A stretch of 33,250 nucleotides of DNA, taken from contig JAFXTB010000001.1 in the NCBI GenBank assembly GCA_017525225.1, positions 1 through 33,250 on the forward strand, written 5' to 3'. Below, piece by piece: positions 14,337 through 21,828 of this stretch (the first letter of the stretch is position 1; every line of letters begins with the position of its first letter). The notes below the pieces were generated by a model. It was not told the origin of the DNA, did not search any database, and saw only the letters and a list, made by a program, of their open reading frames with translations. A program made the position numbers and the translations under genes. Source of the DNA: Kiritimatiellia bacterium (GTDB taxonomy: Bacteria; Verrucomicrobiota; Kiritimatiellia; RFP12; UBA1067).

Positions 14337-14738
14337 TCACTGCGCCGTCCTGGCGGGCCTCCTCCTGGATGCGCGCGCCGGGGCGGCGCCCACGAAATCG
14401 CGTATGCGGTCCATAGTCTCGGCACTCAGGATGTGCTCCATGAGGCAGGCGTCCTTGTCGGCCGTCCCCGTGGACACTCCCAGCTTCTCCAGAAACGCCT
14501 TCAGCAGCGTGTGTCTGCCGAGGATGAGCGTCGCGCACCGGCGCCCCTTCTCCGTCAGCTCGATGTCGCCATACGGCTCCTGCGTCACAAGCTCGAGCTT
14601 CTTGAGCTCCGATATCGCCTTCACGACGGAAGGCATCTTAACGTTCAGCGACTTCGCCACGTCGCGGACGCGGGCGCGGCCCTTCTCGCAGATGAGCACG
14701 TGGATCATCTCGATGTAGTCTTCAGACGACTTGGTCAA
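14337..14738 (-). CDS. DtxR/MntR-family metal-dependent transcriptional regulator
   Basis: A 133-aa regulator with an N-terminal winged helix (VRDVAKSLNVKMPSVVKAIS) and a helical dimerisation and metal domain. Relative to B. subtilis MntR (D8, E11, H77, E99, E102, H103) it has D7, E10, H76, C98, E101 and H102, so one glutamate is replaced by cysteine, as in DtxR (C102). This may favour iron over manganese. The start is TTG at 14738, supported by GGAGG six bases upstream inside the last codons of parA and by the conserved EDYIEMI beginning right after it. It has no SH3-like third domain. Its targets are unknown. Confidence 0.88.
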   Translation of the reverse strand: MTKSSEDYIEMIHVLICEKGRARVRDVAKSLNVKMPSVVKAISELKKLELVTQEPYGDIELTEKGRRCATLILGRHTLLKAFLEKLGVSTGTADKDACLMEHILSAETMDRIRDFVGAAPARASRRRPARTAQ

Positions 14739-15543
14739 CTTGCACCTCCATGCGCGTGGGATTGCGGGCCGCGAACTCCTTCGCGAAAGCCCTGTATGCC
14801 TCGGCGCCGCGGCACGAGGGATCGTAGAACACCACGGGCTGGCCGTAGCTGGGAGCCTCGCTCGTACGCACGTTGCGCGGGATCATGGATTCATAGACCT
14901 TGTCGCCGAAATGGCGGCGGACCTCTCCTATGACGTCGTGCGAGAGGTTGGTCGACATGTTCACCATCGTCATAAGTATGCCGTTGAGCTCCAGGGCGGG
15001 GTTTGCGCCGTTGGCCTTGAGCCGTTCGATGAGGCCGGTGATGACGCTAAGGCCCTCCAGCGCGTAGTACTCGGCCTGCATCGGCACGAGTATCCCGTCC
15101 GCCGCCGCGAGCGATGCCGTCATCAGCACGCCGAGCGAAGGCGGGCAGTCGAGGAGTATGTAGTCGAACACGGCCGCGTCGCGGATCTGCTGCAGCACGT
15201 CGCGCACGGCCACGAGATGGTCGCCGCGGCGGGCGATCTCGATCTCGGCGCCGGCAAGGTTGACCTCCGAGGGTATGACGTTGAGGTTCTCGTAGGGCGT
15301 GGGCTGGATCATGTCCGCCACGGCGGCCTGCCCCATCAGCGCGGGGTAGATGGACACGCCGTCCTGCCGCTGCAGGCCGAGGCCGGTGGTGGCGTTCGCC
15401 TGCGGATCGAGGTCTATCACCAGCACGGTGCGGCGCATCTTCGACAGCGCCGCCGCAAGGTTGACCACGGTCGTCGTCTTGCCTACGCCGCCCTTCTGGT
15501 TGGCCACGGCGATGACGCGCGTCGTACGATGGATTTCACCCAT
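14722..15543 (-). CDS. parA: ParA/Soj-family chromosome partitioning ATPase
   Basis: A 273-aa deviant Walker ATPase: ANQKGGVGKTTTVVNLAAAL (Walker A with the signature lysine), LVIDLDPQANATTGLG (A') and YILLDCPPSLGVL (Walker B). These proteins bind DNA non-specifically as ATP dimers and position ParB-parS complexes. No ParB lies beside it, unlike most chromosomal parAB pairs. The upstream gene is an unknown protein that ends 4 nt before this ATG and supplies a GGAGGT ribosome site. The gene overlaps the TTG start of the metal regulator by 17 nt. ParB may be elsewhere, or this may be an orphan ParA. Confidence 0.94.
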   Translation of the reverse strand: MGEIHRTTRVIAVANQKGGVGKTTTVVNLAAALSKMRRTVLVIDLDPQANATTGLGLQRQDGVSIYPALMGQAAVADMIQPTPYENLNVIPSEVNLAGAEIEIARRGDHLVAVRDVLQQIRDAAVFDYILLDCPPSLGVLMTASLAAADGILVPMQAEYYALEGLSVITGLIERLKANGANPALELNGILMTMVNMSTNLSHDVIGEVRRHFGDKVYESMIPRNVRTSEAPSYGQPVVFYDPSCRGAEAYRAFAKEFAARNPTRMEVQVDQVV

Positions 15544-15547
15544 GCCG

Positions 15548-16246
15548 CTACCTCCGCCTCACGAGTTTGAAGAACCTGTCCTGATAGTGCTCGAAGACAC
15601 CCTGCTTCTGCAGGTACGCGCCCAGCTCGCGCACGAGCGACGGATTACTCTCGGCGCGGGCGAACGCGCGCTCCACGTCTTCGCGCAGCGCTGGCGCCGT
15701 CGCCTCCATGGCAGCCTGCGCATGCGCCTTCTCGAAATCCCGCACGTTCACCGGCGCGGAGGCGTTGGCGTGCAGCCAGAAGAAATGAACGAGACACACG
15801 TCCCACGGCTCGTCCACGCCCCGTATCACTGTGGCGAACGGATCGTCGGCCGCCTTCACGCACTCCACCACGCGGTCAAGCACCGCATCGATGGAATCCG
15901 TGACAACCTGCTCGGAGAACGCCTCCTGCCTCAACCTGTAGCCGTACTGCAGGATGCGGATGGAATCCTCGTGCTGCTTGAGGAAGTCGAGATACTGCCG
16001 CGCCTGCTCGCCGAAACCCTCCATCTGGTCCTGCACATACGCCTCCGGCGTGATGATCGCGGGCTTGTGCGCCTCGAGCCGCCCTTCGCGGATGCGCACC
16101 TTGCCAGGGTCGTCCTCCAGCTCCGCAACGAGATGGTAGTTCACCAGCGTCTCCCCGAACGTCTCCAGCGCCCGGGCCGGGGCACGGACGATCCTCGTGT
16201 TGCGCACGGCGTACCAGAAGTTGAACTGTTGTGTGTCTGCTTGCAT
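15548..16246 (-). CDS. Conserved hypothetical protein upstream of parA
   Basis: A 232-aa soluble protein with no signal or membrane segment. The first ~65 residues (QQFNFWYAVRNTRIVRAPAR, then LETFGETLVNYHLVAELEDD and VRIREGRLEAHKPAIITPEA) look strongly conserved, and I recall similar openings in hypothetical proteins of PVC bacteria, but no function. The remainder is charged and helical, with a C-terminal LGAYLQKQGVFEHYQDRFFKL. ATG 16246 is chosen over the upstream 16288 because the conserved part starts there, though no ribosome site is evident. It sits between a TonB-like gene and parA in one orientation, so a role linked to the cell envelope or chromosome positioning is conceivable but unproven. 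Confidence 0.75.
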   Translation of the reverse strand: MQADTQQFNFWYAVRNTRIVRAPARALETFGETLVNYHLVAELEDDPGKVRIREGRLEAHKPAIITPEAYVQDQMEGFGEQARQYLDFLKQHEDSIRILQYGYRLRQEAFSEQVVTDSIDAVLDRVVECVKAADDPFATVIRGVDEPWDVCLVHFFWLHANASAPVNVRDFEKAHAQAAMEATAPALREDVERAFARAESNPSLVRELGAYLQKQGVFEHYQDRFFKLVRRR

Positions 16247-16292
16247 GTCCAAGGCTGATATATTAGCATAGTATGGCGGCGACTGCAAGTCG

Positions 16293-17138
16293 TCATTGGC
16301 GAACGGGCTTCATCTCTATGACAAACGGGGAATCCGAATATTTGCGCACGAAGTCCGGCGTGAGCCCCGGCACCGAGCTGGTGGCGCGTGCTGCCGCCAG
16401 CACGCTGGCATCGACCTGCGAATCGCCCGAACTGCGCACTATGCGATACCTCCTGAGCGCCCCGCCAGGACCAAACGTGATCTCGAGATAGACCGACTGC
16501 ATCCCTTCCGTCCAGTGGAACTCCTCCACCCAGTGCCGCTTCAAGGCGGCCGCCACAAGGCTCACGCATCGCGACTCCTCGTTAGGCGCGAGCTGGTTGC
16601 GTGCACCGATGGTGTAGCCTTGGTTGAGAAACTTGCGGTATTCGGCCTCGGTCATCGGCTTGTCCGCAGCGGTGGCCTTGCCCGTCTTCTTCATCGGCGG
16701 CACCTTCACCAGCTTCGCATCCTTCTTGTAGTCCTCCGGCTTCTTCGGCGGCTGCTTGATCTTCTTCGCATCCTTGATGAACTCTCCGCGCTCCACCTTC
16801 TTCTTGGGCGGCTTCGGCTTCTCCTTGATCACAGCATCTTGCTTCGTCTCCTCCAGCTTCGGCTCGGGCTTGGGTTCCGGCTTCGGCTCCGGCGGCTTTG
16901 GTTTGGGCGGCTCCGGCTTCGGCGGCGGCAGCGGGTCGGGCTCGGGATCGTTCGTCTGCTCCGCCCAGGGCGGTACGATCGTCATATCGATGGGAATCAC
17001 CACCTCTGGCGTACGTGCCAACGCCGCGCCAATCGCCCACAGTGCAAGGAACAACGCGATATGCAACCCCAGCGCGACGCCAAAGGTGCGCCACGTCAGC
17101 GGGCCTTTTTCGCCCTCACGCTGTTCTTCGCTCAACAT
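16293..17138 (-). CDS. TonB-like energy transducer
   Basis: A 281-aa protein with one N-terminal transmembrane anchor (about 19-41, VALGLHIALFLALWAIGAAL), a Pro/Glu/Lys-rich periplasmic spacer (~65-150, with repeated PKPEP units and later KPPKKK and KQPPKKPED) and a C-terminal globular domain (~180-281). In that domain SVYLEITFGPGGALRRYRIV and SGDSQVDASVLAAARAT fit TonB/TolA C-terminal folds. Such proteins couple the inner-membrane ExbB-ExbD motor to outer-membrane receptors, so the organism should have a Gram-negative envelope. ExbB and ExbD are not adjacent. The end SDSPFVIEMKPVRQ completes the domain. TolA is the alternative. Confidence 0.85.
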   Translation of the reverse strand: MLSEEQREGEKGPLTWRTFGVALGLHIALFLALWAIGAALARTPEVVIPIDMTIVPPWAEQTNDPEPDPLPPPKPEPPKPKPPEPKPEPKPEPKLEETKQDAVIKEKPKPPKKKVERGEFIKDAKKIKQPPKKPEDYKKDAKLVKVPPMKKTGKATAADKPMTEAEYRKFLNQGYTIGARNQLAPNEESRCVSLVAAALKRHWVEEFHWTEGMQSVYLEITFGPGGALRRYRIVRSSGDSQVDASVLAAARATSSVPGLTPDFVRKYSDSPFVIEMKPVRQ

Positions 17139-17317
17139 CTGTACAATACGACTTCATCCAAAAGTAAAAAACCACAGCTCCACAAGGAACCTACCTCTTG
17201 GATTGGCAATATGATAAACTGTTCCAGCCCCAAAGTCAACCCCACTAGCATACATACAAATAAAAAGTTTACACGAAAGGAGAAATCCGTCATTTTCTAA
17301 CGAACCGGTAATTTTTG
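17139..17317. other. AT-rich intergenic stretch
   Basis: About 180 bp with clearly lower GC than the surroundings. It should contain the TonB-gene promoter (TCGTATTGTACAG just before its ATG) and possibly one for the plus-strand small ORF. AAAGGAG at 17275-17281 looks like a ribosome site but has no good ATG at the right spacing. No RNA gene or repeat is recognisable. Confidence 0.5.
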
Positions 17318-17539
17318 ATGCGCACGATGATCAATTTTTTGGCATTAATTCGTCCTAATCCGCTGTTTCCATCCTTGGCATGGTTATTGCTTTATCCTGT
17401 GGTGAAAGGAATTGAAAAGATGGCAGCATTACTTGAAAAACTTGCTTTGCATGAATTTGGCACTTTGGATGGTGTGATAATCACATATTACATCGATCCT
17501 GTCACCCGCCGCATACATTATTGCTTCACGCGCAGATGA
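17318..17539 (+). CDS. Doubtful small ORF, 73 aa
   Basis: An AT-rich reading frame beginning ATG CGC ACG ATG, with a hydrophobic N-terminal half (MINFLALIRPNPLFPSLAWL, then LLYPVVKG) and a C-terminus YYIDPVTRRIHYCFTRR. Codons often end in A or T, unlike neighbouring genes. No Shine-Dalgarno sequence is well placed; the nearest AAAGGAG is about 37 nt upstream. It could be a small membrane-associated protein, the remnant of an acquired gene, or chance. It converges on dxr with 9 bp between. Confidence 0.35.
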   Translation: MRTMINFLALIRPNPLFPSLAWLLLYPVVKGIEKMAALLEKLALHEFGTLDGVIITYYIDPVTRRIHYCFTRR

Positions 17540-17548
17540 CGCGGTGGT

Positions 17549-18658
17549 CTATGCATGCCAGGATTGCGCCGTTTCGCGTGCGAGGCGGTCTGCGGCGAGG
17601 ATTGCCTCCAGGCAGGTTCCATCGGCGCATGGCACCTCCTCCAGCGCATTGGCAACGAGTCTCGGGATGTCAGTGAAGCGGATGTCGCCCGCGAGGAAGC
17701 GTTTCACCGCGATCTCATCGGCGGCGGAAAGCACGGTGGTTGCGGTACCACCGCATCTGGCGGCTTCTCTTGCAAGGCGCAGGCAGGGGAAGCGTATCTC
17801 ATCAGGCGCGCGGAATGAAAGGCATCCGCAGGCGGCGAGGTCGAGCCTGGCGCGTTCGGGCGCATCGAGGCGTCCAGGCCAGGTGAGCGCATACTGGATT
17901 GGCACACGCATGTCCGGCGGAGCCAGCTGCGCCAGCGTGGAACCATCTGTGAACGAGACCAGCGAGTGCACTATGGACTGCGGGTGCACCACGACGTCGA
18001 TCTTGTCGAGCGGCACGTCAAACAGCCATCTGGCCTCAAGCATCTCGAAACCCTTGTTCATCATGGTAGCGGAGTCCACCGTGACCTTTGGCCCCATTCT
18101 CCAACTTGGATGGGCGAGCGCCTGTTCAGGCGTGATACCATCCAGATCTTCGGGGCTGTCCAGGAAAGGTCCGCCGCTCGCCGTGAGCGTCAAACGGGAG
18201 ACATCGCGCGCCAGCGAGCCACGTCCCTTCATGCCCTGCTGGGCGTTTTCCTGCAGGCACTGGAATATAGCGCTATGCTCTGAATCGACCGGCAGCAGAT
18301 CCACGCCGTTGGCGCGTGCGCGGGCTGTGACCAGTCCTCCGGCGGCGACGAGCACCTCCTTCGTGGCGAGGGCGACGGCCGTGCCACGGTCGATCGCCGC
18401 GAGTGTCGGCTCCAGGCCGGAGAGTCCCACCGTCGCCACCAGCACAATGTCGGCATCGTTCTCGGCGACGGCGCGCGCCGCCGCACCTTCGCCCACGTAT
18501 GCCCGTGCGCCGAACTCCTGCGCCAACGCCAGCGCTGCCGTCTCGCGGCAGTATGCGGAAAGGGCCACAATGCGAAAGTCGTCCGGATGGGACCGGACGA
18601 CATCGCAGGCGCTTCTCCCGATCGAACCGGTTGCGCCGAGCAGGACTATCCGCTTCAA
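17549..18658 (-). CDS. dxr: 1-deoxy-D-xylulose 5-phosphate reductoisomerase
   Basis: DXR makes 2-C-methyl-D-erythritol 4-phosphate with NADPH, the committed step of the MEP isoprenoid pathway. The NADPH site (MKRIVLLGATGSIGRS), the metal and substrate motif LLPVDSEHSAIFQCLQ, LTASGGPFLDSP and VDSATMMNKGFEMLEARWLF are all present; 369 aa is a little short of the usual ~390. The start is TTG at 18658, overlapping the stop of the upstream gene as TTGA; the longer frame to 18703 runs into that gene and lacks family similarity. Being the last gene of a glycan-related run is unusual for a housekeeping gene and suggests it depends on coupling for expression. Confidence 0.95.
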   Translation of the reverse strand: MKRIVLLGATGSIGRSACDVVRSHPDDFRIVALSAYCRETAALALAQEFGARAYVGEGAAARAVAENDADIVLVATVGLSGLEPTLAAIDRGTAVALATKEVLVAAGGLVTARARANGVDLLPVDSEHSAIFQCLQENAQQGMKGRGSLARDVSRLTLTASGGPFLDSPEDLDGITPEQALAHPSWRMGPKVTVDSATMMNKGFEMLEARWLFDVPLDKIDVVVHPQSIVHSLVSFTDGSTLAQLAPPDMRVPIQYALTWPGRLDAPERARLDLAACGCLSFRAPDEIRFPCLRLAREAARCGGTATTVLSAADEIAVKRFLAGDIRFTDIPRLVANALEEVPCADGTCLEAILAADRLARETAQSWHA

Positions 18659-19581
18659 CGCAGAGAATCCATGATGCCGCGGAAGTAGCCGACGTTCTCG
18701 CACATGGCGGCGAAGTTGTCGGTGAAGTCGCGTTCATACTCGATCTCGCAGACGCCGGTGTATCCGATGTCCTGGAGGGCCTTCGCAATTCCCACGAGAT
18801 CTATCTTCCCGCGAGGGAAGACCATCGCGCGTCCCTTCTTCGTGCAGTCGGTGACATTCTTCAGGTGCACGTCGAACAACCGGTCGCCATAGCGGCGTAT
18901 GCTGTCCACCGGGTCGTAGCCGAACCGGAAGTCGTGGCCGATGTCGAGGCAGAGACCCATGCGAGAATCCAGATCCTGCACCATCTCGTAGGCGCTACGA
19001 CCGGTCGGGAAATAGTCCGGCGAATCCGGGCCGTGGTTGTGGATGGCATAGAGGATGTCGAACTCCTTGCAACACTTGGCGGCATATTCGCACAACTTGC
19101 GGCTGGCGACGCGGTGCTTGCGCTTGGCATCGGTGAATTCGTATGGCACGGCTACGAGCACCTTCAGCCCCATGCGCTTCGTGAACTCGAACGCCGCGCG
19201 GCACTGCTCCTCCGTCTCCATGTACACCGGACCGACGGAGGATGCCGTGACGCCGGCCTTGGCCAGCTTGTCCTTGAAGGCTGCGATCTCCGCGTCCGTG
19301 ATGGAGCGGACCTCTTCCGGCTTTTCGACGCCGACGCCCTTCTTGACCATGAAATACTTTATCCCGGTGTACTTTATGTCGAGCGCACGGGCGAAATCGA
19401 GGATCTGGTCGATTTCATACTTGTTGTAGGTGTAGGGCGCGAAGCCCAGCTTGAACGACGCCTTGCCGGTGGTATAGACGTCCGCACGAGGGCATGCCTT
19501 CGAGGCCGCACCCTTGGCGGATATGCATCCAGCGGCCACGGCAAGCGCGCCGGTGGCGAAGAAAGAACGACGTGTGATCAT
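18655..19581 (-). CDS. Tat-exported lipoprotein of the sugar phosphate isomerase/epimerase (xylose isomerase-like TIM barrel) family
   Basis: A 308-aa protein with a Tat signal and lipobox (TRRSFFATGALAVAAGC, lipidated C at 18), then a TIM barrel of the AP-endonuclease-2/xylose isomerase-like superfamily. Metal-ligand strands are visible in AIHNHGPDSPDYFPTG, MGLCLDIGHDFRFGYDP, LFDVHLKNVTDC and GVCEIEYERDF. Such exported proteins are common in glycan-degrading Verrucomicrobia and Planctomycetes and may epimerise, isomerise or oxidise sugars outside the cytoplasm, but substrates are mostly unknown. ATG 19581 overlaps the glycosyltransferase stop as ATGA, with GGAGG nine bases upstream inside that gene. 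The longer frame to 19839 is a shadow of the glycosyltransferase. Confidence 0.9.
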   Translation of the reverse strand: MITRRSFFATGALAVAAGCISAKGAASKACPRADVYTTGKASFKLGFAPYTYNKYEIDQILDFARALDIKYTGIKYFMVKKGVGVEKPEEVRSITDAEIAAFKDKLAKAGVTASSVGPVYMETEEQCRAAFEFTKRMGLKVLVAVPYEFTDAKRKHRVASRKLCEYAAKCCKEFDILYAIHNHGPDSPDYFPTGRSAYEMVQDLDSRMGLCLDIGHDFRFGYDPVDSIRRYGDRLFDVHLKNVTDCTKKGRAMVFPRGKIDLVGIAKALQDIGYTGVCEIEYERDFTDNFAAMCENVGYFRGIMDSLR

Positions 19582-20579
19582 TTTTGACATCCTCCGATGG
19601 TTTGTCTTGTTGGCGTGAATTTTAACGCAAAACGGGATGAAATGCAATGGGGAAAGATAGAAAGAATCCCGGCGAAGGTTCCCTTCAGATATGCCCATGC
19701 GATATCTGGACGGCGGTTTGCAAGCGCGACGCGCGCATACCATGCCACCGACAGCGGCGCGAACACCAACACCACCGACATCGTCTGCAGCCAGTTGAAA
19801 TGCCTGCGCGCGAACCGGATGCGTCCTCGCCCGAAGCAATAGGCCCGGTACGGCTTCTCAACGCCAAGCTGGCGCAGCTCCGGCACGCAACCCGGCTCGA
19901 GGAATCCGCGATGCTCCGTGACGGCGTGGGCGGCGATCCAGGCAGTGTACCCGTTCTCTACCACCTTCCAGCCGAAGTCCGACTCCTCAAAGATCTGCAC
20001 GAAGCCTTCATCCAGCCAGCCAACCTCTTCACCGACATGGCGCGGAACCATGAACGCGTTTGGGCTGTAGGTCGTTGGCCAGTCGATCGGCTCGGACGGC
20101 AGCTCCGCCGCCGGGAGATTGGCCTTCAGGTCGCGAGGCTGCGAGGTCCAACGGTTGAAATCGCTGCCGAGGGTCCAGATGAGATTCTCCTTTCCGGGGC
20201 GACGATGTATGGCAAGCGGCGCGACGAGTCCGGCGTCAGGATGGCGGGCGAAGCATGCCAGAAGCTCCGCCAGCGCGCCAGGCCGCAGGATGTTGTCGTC
20301 ATCGAGGAAGAGCACATGCCTGCCGCGCGCCACGCGCGCACCGCGGTTGCGTGACACCGTCTGGAAAGAATTCCTTTCATTGCGCATGTAGCGCACGCGG
20401 CCGTCACCGCCGAAACGGGCGGACATCCTGGCGCCGGTATCGTCGGGCGAGCAGTCGTCGACCACGATCACCTCGAACGAGGCGCCCTCCTGCGCAAGCA
20501 CGGAATCCACGCAGGCGCACACCATTTCCGAACGGTTGTACGTGGGGATCACGACAGATATGTCAAGACTTTCAGACAT
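19578..20579 (-). CDS. Family 2 glycosyltransferase
   Basis: A 333-aa GT-A fold enzyme. Its N-terminus SLDISVVIPTYNRSEMVCAC and VIVVDDCSPDDTG are the nucleotide-sugar binding elements. VLFLDDDNILRPGAL is the DxD-like metal site, and EESDFGWKVVENGYTAWIA the acceptor-side ED motif. A hydrophobic C-terminal segment (MSVVLVFAPLSVAWYARVAL) probably ties it to the inner membrane. It should transfer a sugar to a lipid, protein or polysaccharide acceptor, which the sequence does not identify. The start overlaps the stop of larC by 8 nt and its own stop overlaps the next start, so it is embedded in a coupled operon. The longer frame to 20870 overlaps larC and is not used. Confidence 0.92.
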   Translation of the reverse strand: MSESLDISVVIPTYNRSEMVCACVDSVLAQEGASFEVIVVDDCSPDDTGARMSARFGGDGRVRYMRNERNSFQTVSRNRGARVARGRHVLFLDDDNILRPGALAELLACFARHPDAGLVAPLAIHRRPGKENLIWTLGSDFNRWTSQPRDLKANLPAAELPSEPIDWPTTYSPNAFMVPRHVGEEVGWLDEGFVQIFEESDFGWKVVENGYTAWIAAHAVTEHRGFLEPGCVPELRQLGVEKPYRAYCFGRGRIRFARRHFNWLQTMSVVLVFAPLSVAWYARVALANRRPDIAWAYLKGTFAGILSIFPHCISSRFALKFTPTRQTIGGCQK

Positions 20580-21819
20580 CGGAGGAAGAGGAAAGGGTGG
20601 ATGGAAAGCAGGCGGCATGGACCGCCGCCGAGTAGACGTCACGGAAGGACCGTCCCGTGCGCGACGCCAGCGCATGCACGGAATCGGCCTCGGGATAGAT
20701 GCGTTCAATGCCGTCGAATGTGCATCGCTTCGCATCCACGGTCCCTTCCGGGAAGGATATGGACACCTTCTCCCTCTCCATGACCGTGCGCGACACCGGA
20801 TAGCGGCGGATACCGATCGTGGTGGTCGTGCTGAAGAGGATGCGTTCCATCTCCGGTACGCGGGCGGCATCCGCGATGACGCGCACGAGCCAGCCTGGGC
20901 GGTTCTTCTTCATCACGCACGGTGTGAAGTGGCAGTCGCGCGCACCGGCGGCGAAGAGAGACTCCATCGCCACGCCAAGCTCCTCGCCGGTAGCATCGTC
21001 CACGTTCGTCTCCAGGACGAACACCTCGTCCCCGCCAGCAGCAGATCGTTCAAGCACGATCGCCCTGAGGCAGTTCGCCCGACCGATGTCGCGCGTGCCG
21101 AACCCTATGCCGGTTCCTGCCACGCGGCAGACGCGCGGCAGGGCGGTCATGGTGCGGAATGCCGCCGCCAGAGCGATGCCGGTAGGCGTAACCAGCTCCG
21201 TATCCGCGGTGCCAAGACGCAGTGGGATGCCGTGCGCCTCGGCGATGTTTAGGACTGCCGGCACGGGCACCGGCAGCGCACCATGCGCGCATTCGATCAT
21301 CCCGGCCCCTTCCGAAAGCCCGGTCACCACGCAATCCGTGAATCCGAGATCATCAAACAGGACGGCGGCCGCCACGATGTCGCAGATGGAATCGATCGCG
21401 CCCACCTCATGGAAATGCACCTCCTCCACCGTGGTGCCATGCGCCCTGGCCTCGGCCTCGGCGACGATCGCGAACGCCTTGCGAGCCAGCTCCCTGGCGC
21501 GATCGCTAAGATTTCCGGCATTGATCAACGCATGAACGTCACCAAGGTGCCGGTGTTCATGATGGTGTCCGCCATGTTCGCCGTCGTGTCCATGTCCATC
21601 GTGCCCGTGGTGGTCACCGTGGTACAGTTGCACATCGAACGACGTCCCGGCAAGTCCCCAGCGCCGCGTCTTTTCCACATGCAGGCTGTAGCCATCGAAC
21701 GGCATTGACTCCAGCGCCATGCGCATCCTGGCCTCGCTGCCGCCAAGGTCCAGCAGCGCGCCGACGGTCATGTCGCCGGAGATACCGCTGGCCCCCTCGA
21801 GATATAGGAGTTTCCCCAT
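20572..21819 (-). CDS. larC: Nickel insertion protein LarC (nickel-pincer cofactor synthesis)
   Basis: LarC inserts nickel into the pyridinium bisthiocarboxylate pincer cofactor used by lactate racemase (LarA) and related LarA-like epimerases. The 415-aa protein has the N-terminal GKLLYLEGASGISGDMTVGA, a very His-rich stretch at ~67-91 (HGDHHGHDGHGHDGEH, then GGHHHEHRH) for nickel handling, VHFHEVGAIDSICDIVAAAV and the C-terminal domain (VFVLETNVDDATGEELGVAM). It is one continuous frame, unlike the frameshifted LarC1/LarC2 of Lactobacillus. LarA, LarB and LarE are not in the window. It starts 9 nt after the stop of the GH99-like/esterase gene, with GAGG as ribosome site. Confidence 0.94.
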   Translation of the reverse strand: MGKLLYLEGASGISGDMTVGALLDLGGSEARMRMALESMPFDGYSLHVEKTRRWGLAGTSFDVQLYHGDHHGHDGHGHDGEHGGHHHEHRHLGDVHALINAGNLSDRARELARKAFAIVAEAEARAHGTTVEEVHFHEVGAIDSICDIVAAAVLFDDLGFTDCVVTGLSEGAGMIECAHGALPVPVPAVLNIAEAHGIPLRLGTADTELVTPTGIALAAAFRTMTALPRVCRVAGTGIGFGTRDIGRANCLRAIVLERSAAGGDEVFVLETNVDDATGEELGVAMESLFAAGARDCHFTPCVMKKNRPGWLVRVIADAARVPEMERILFSTTTTIGIRRYPVSRTVMEREKVSISFPEGTVDAKRCTFDGIERIYPEADSVHALASRTGRSFRDVYSAAVHAACFPSTLSSSSDV

Positions 21820-21828
21820 GGCCGTGCC

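Noticed and set aside
16860-16960. GC-rich repeats in the TonB-like gene as a DNA repeat element
   Set aside because: They are simply the codons of the Pro-Glu-Pro-Lys periplasmic spacer.
19582-19839. N-terminal extension of the TIM-barrel lipoprotein
   Set aside because: It overlaps the glycosyltransferase coding sequence, has no signal peptide sense, and the RRSFF Tat signal with GGAGG marks the true start at 19581.
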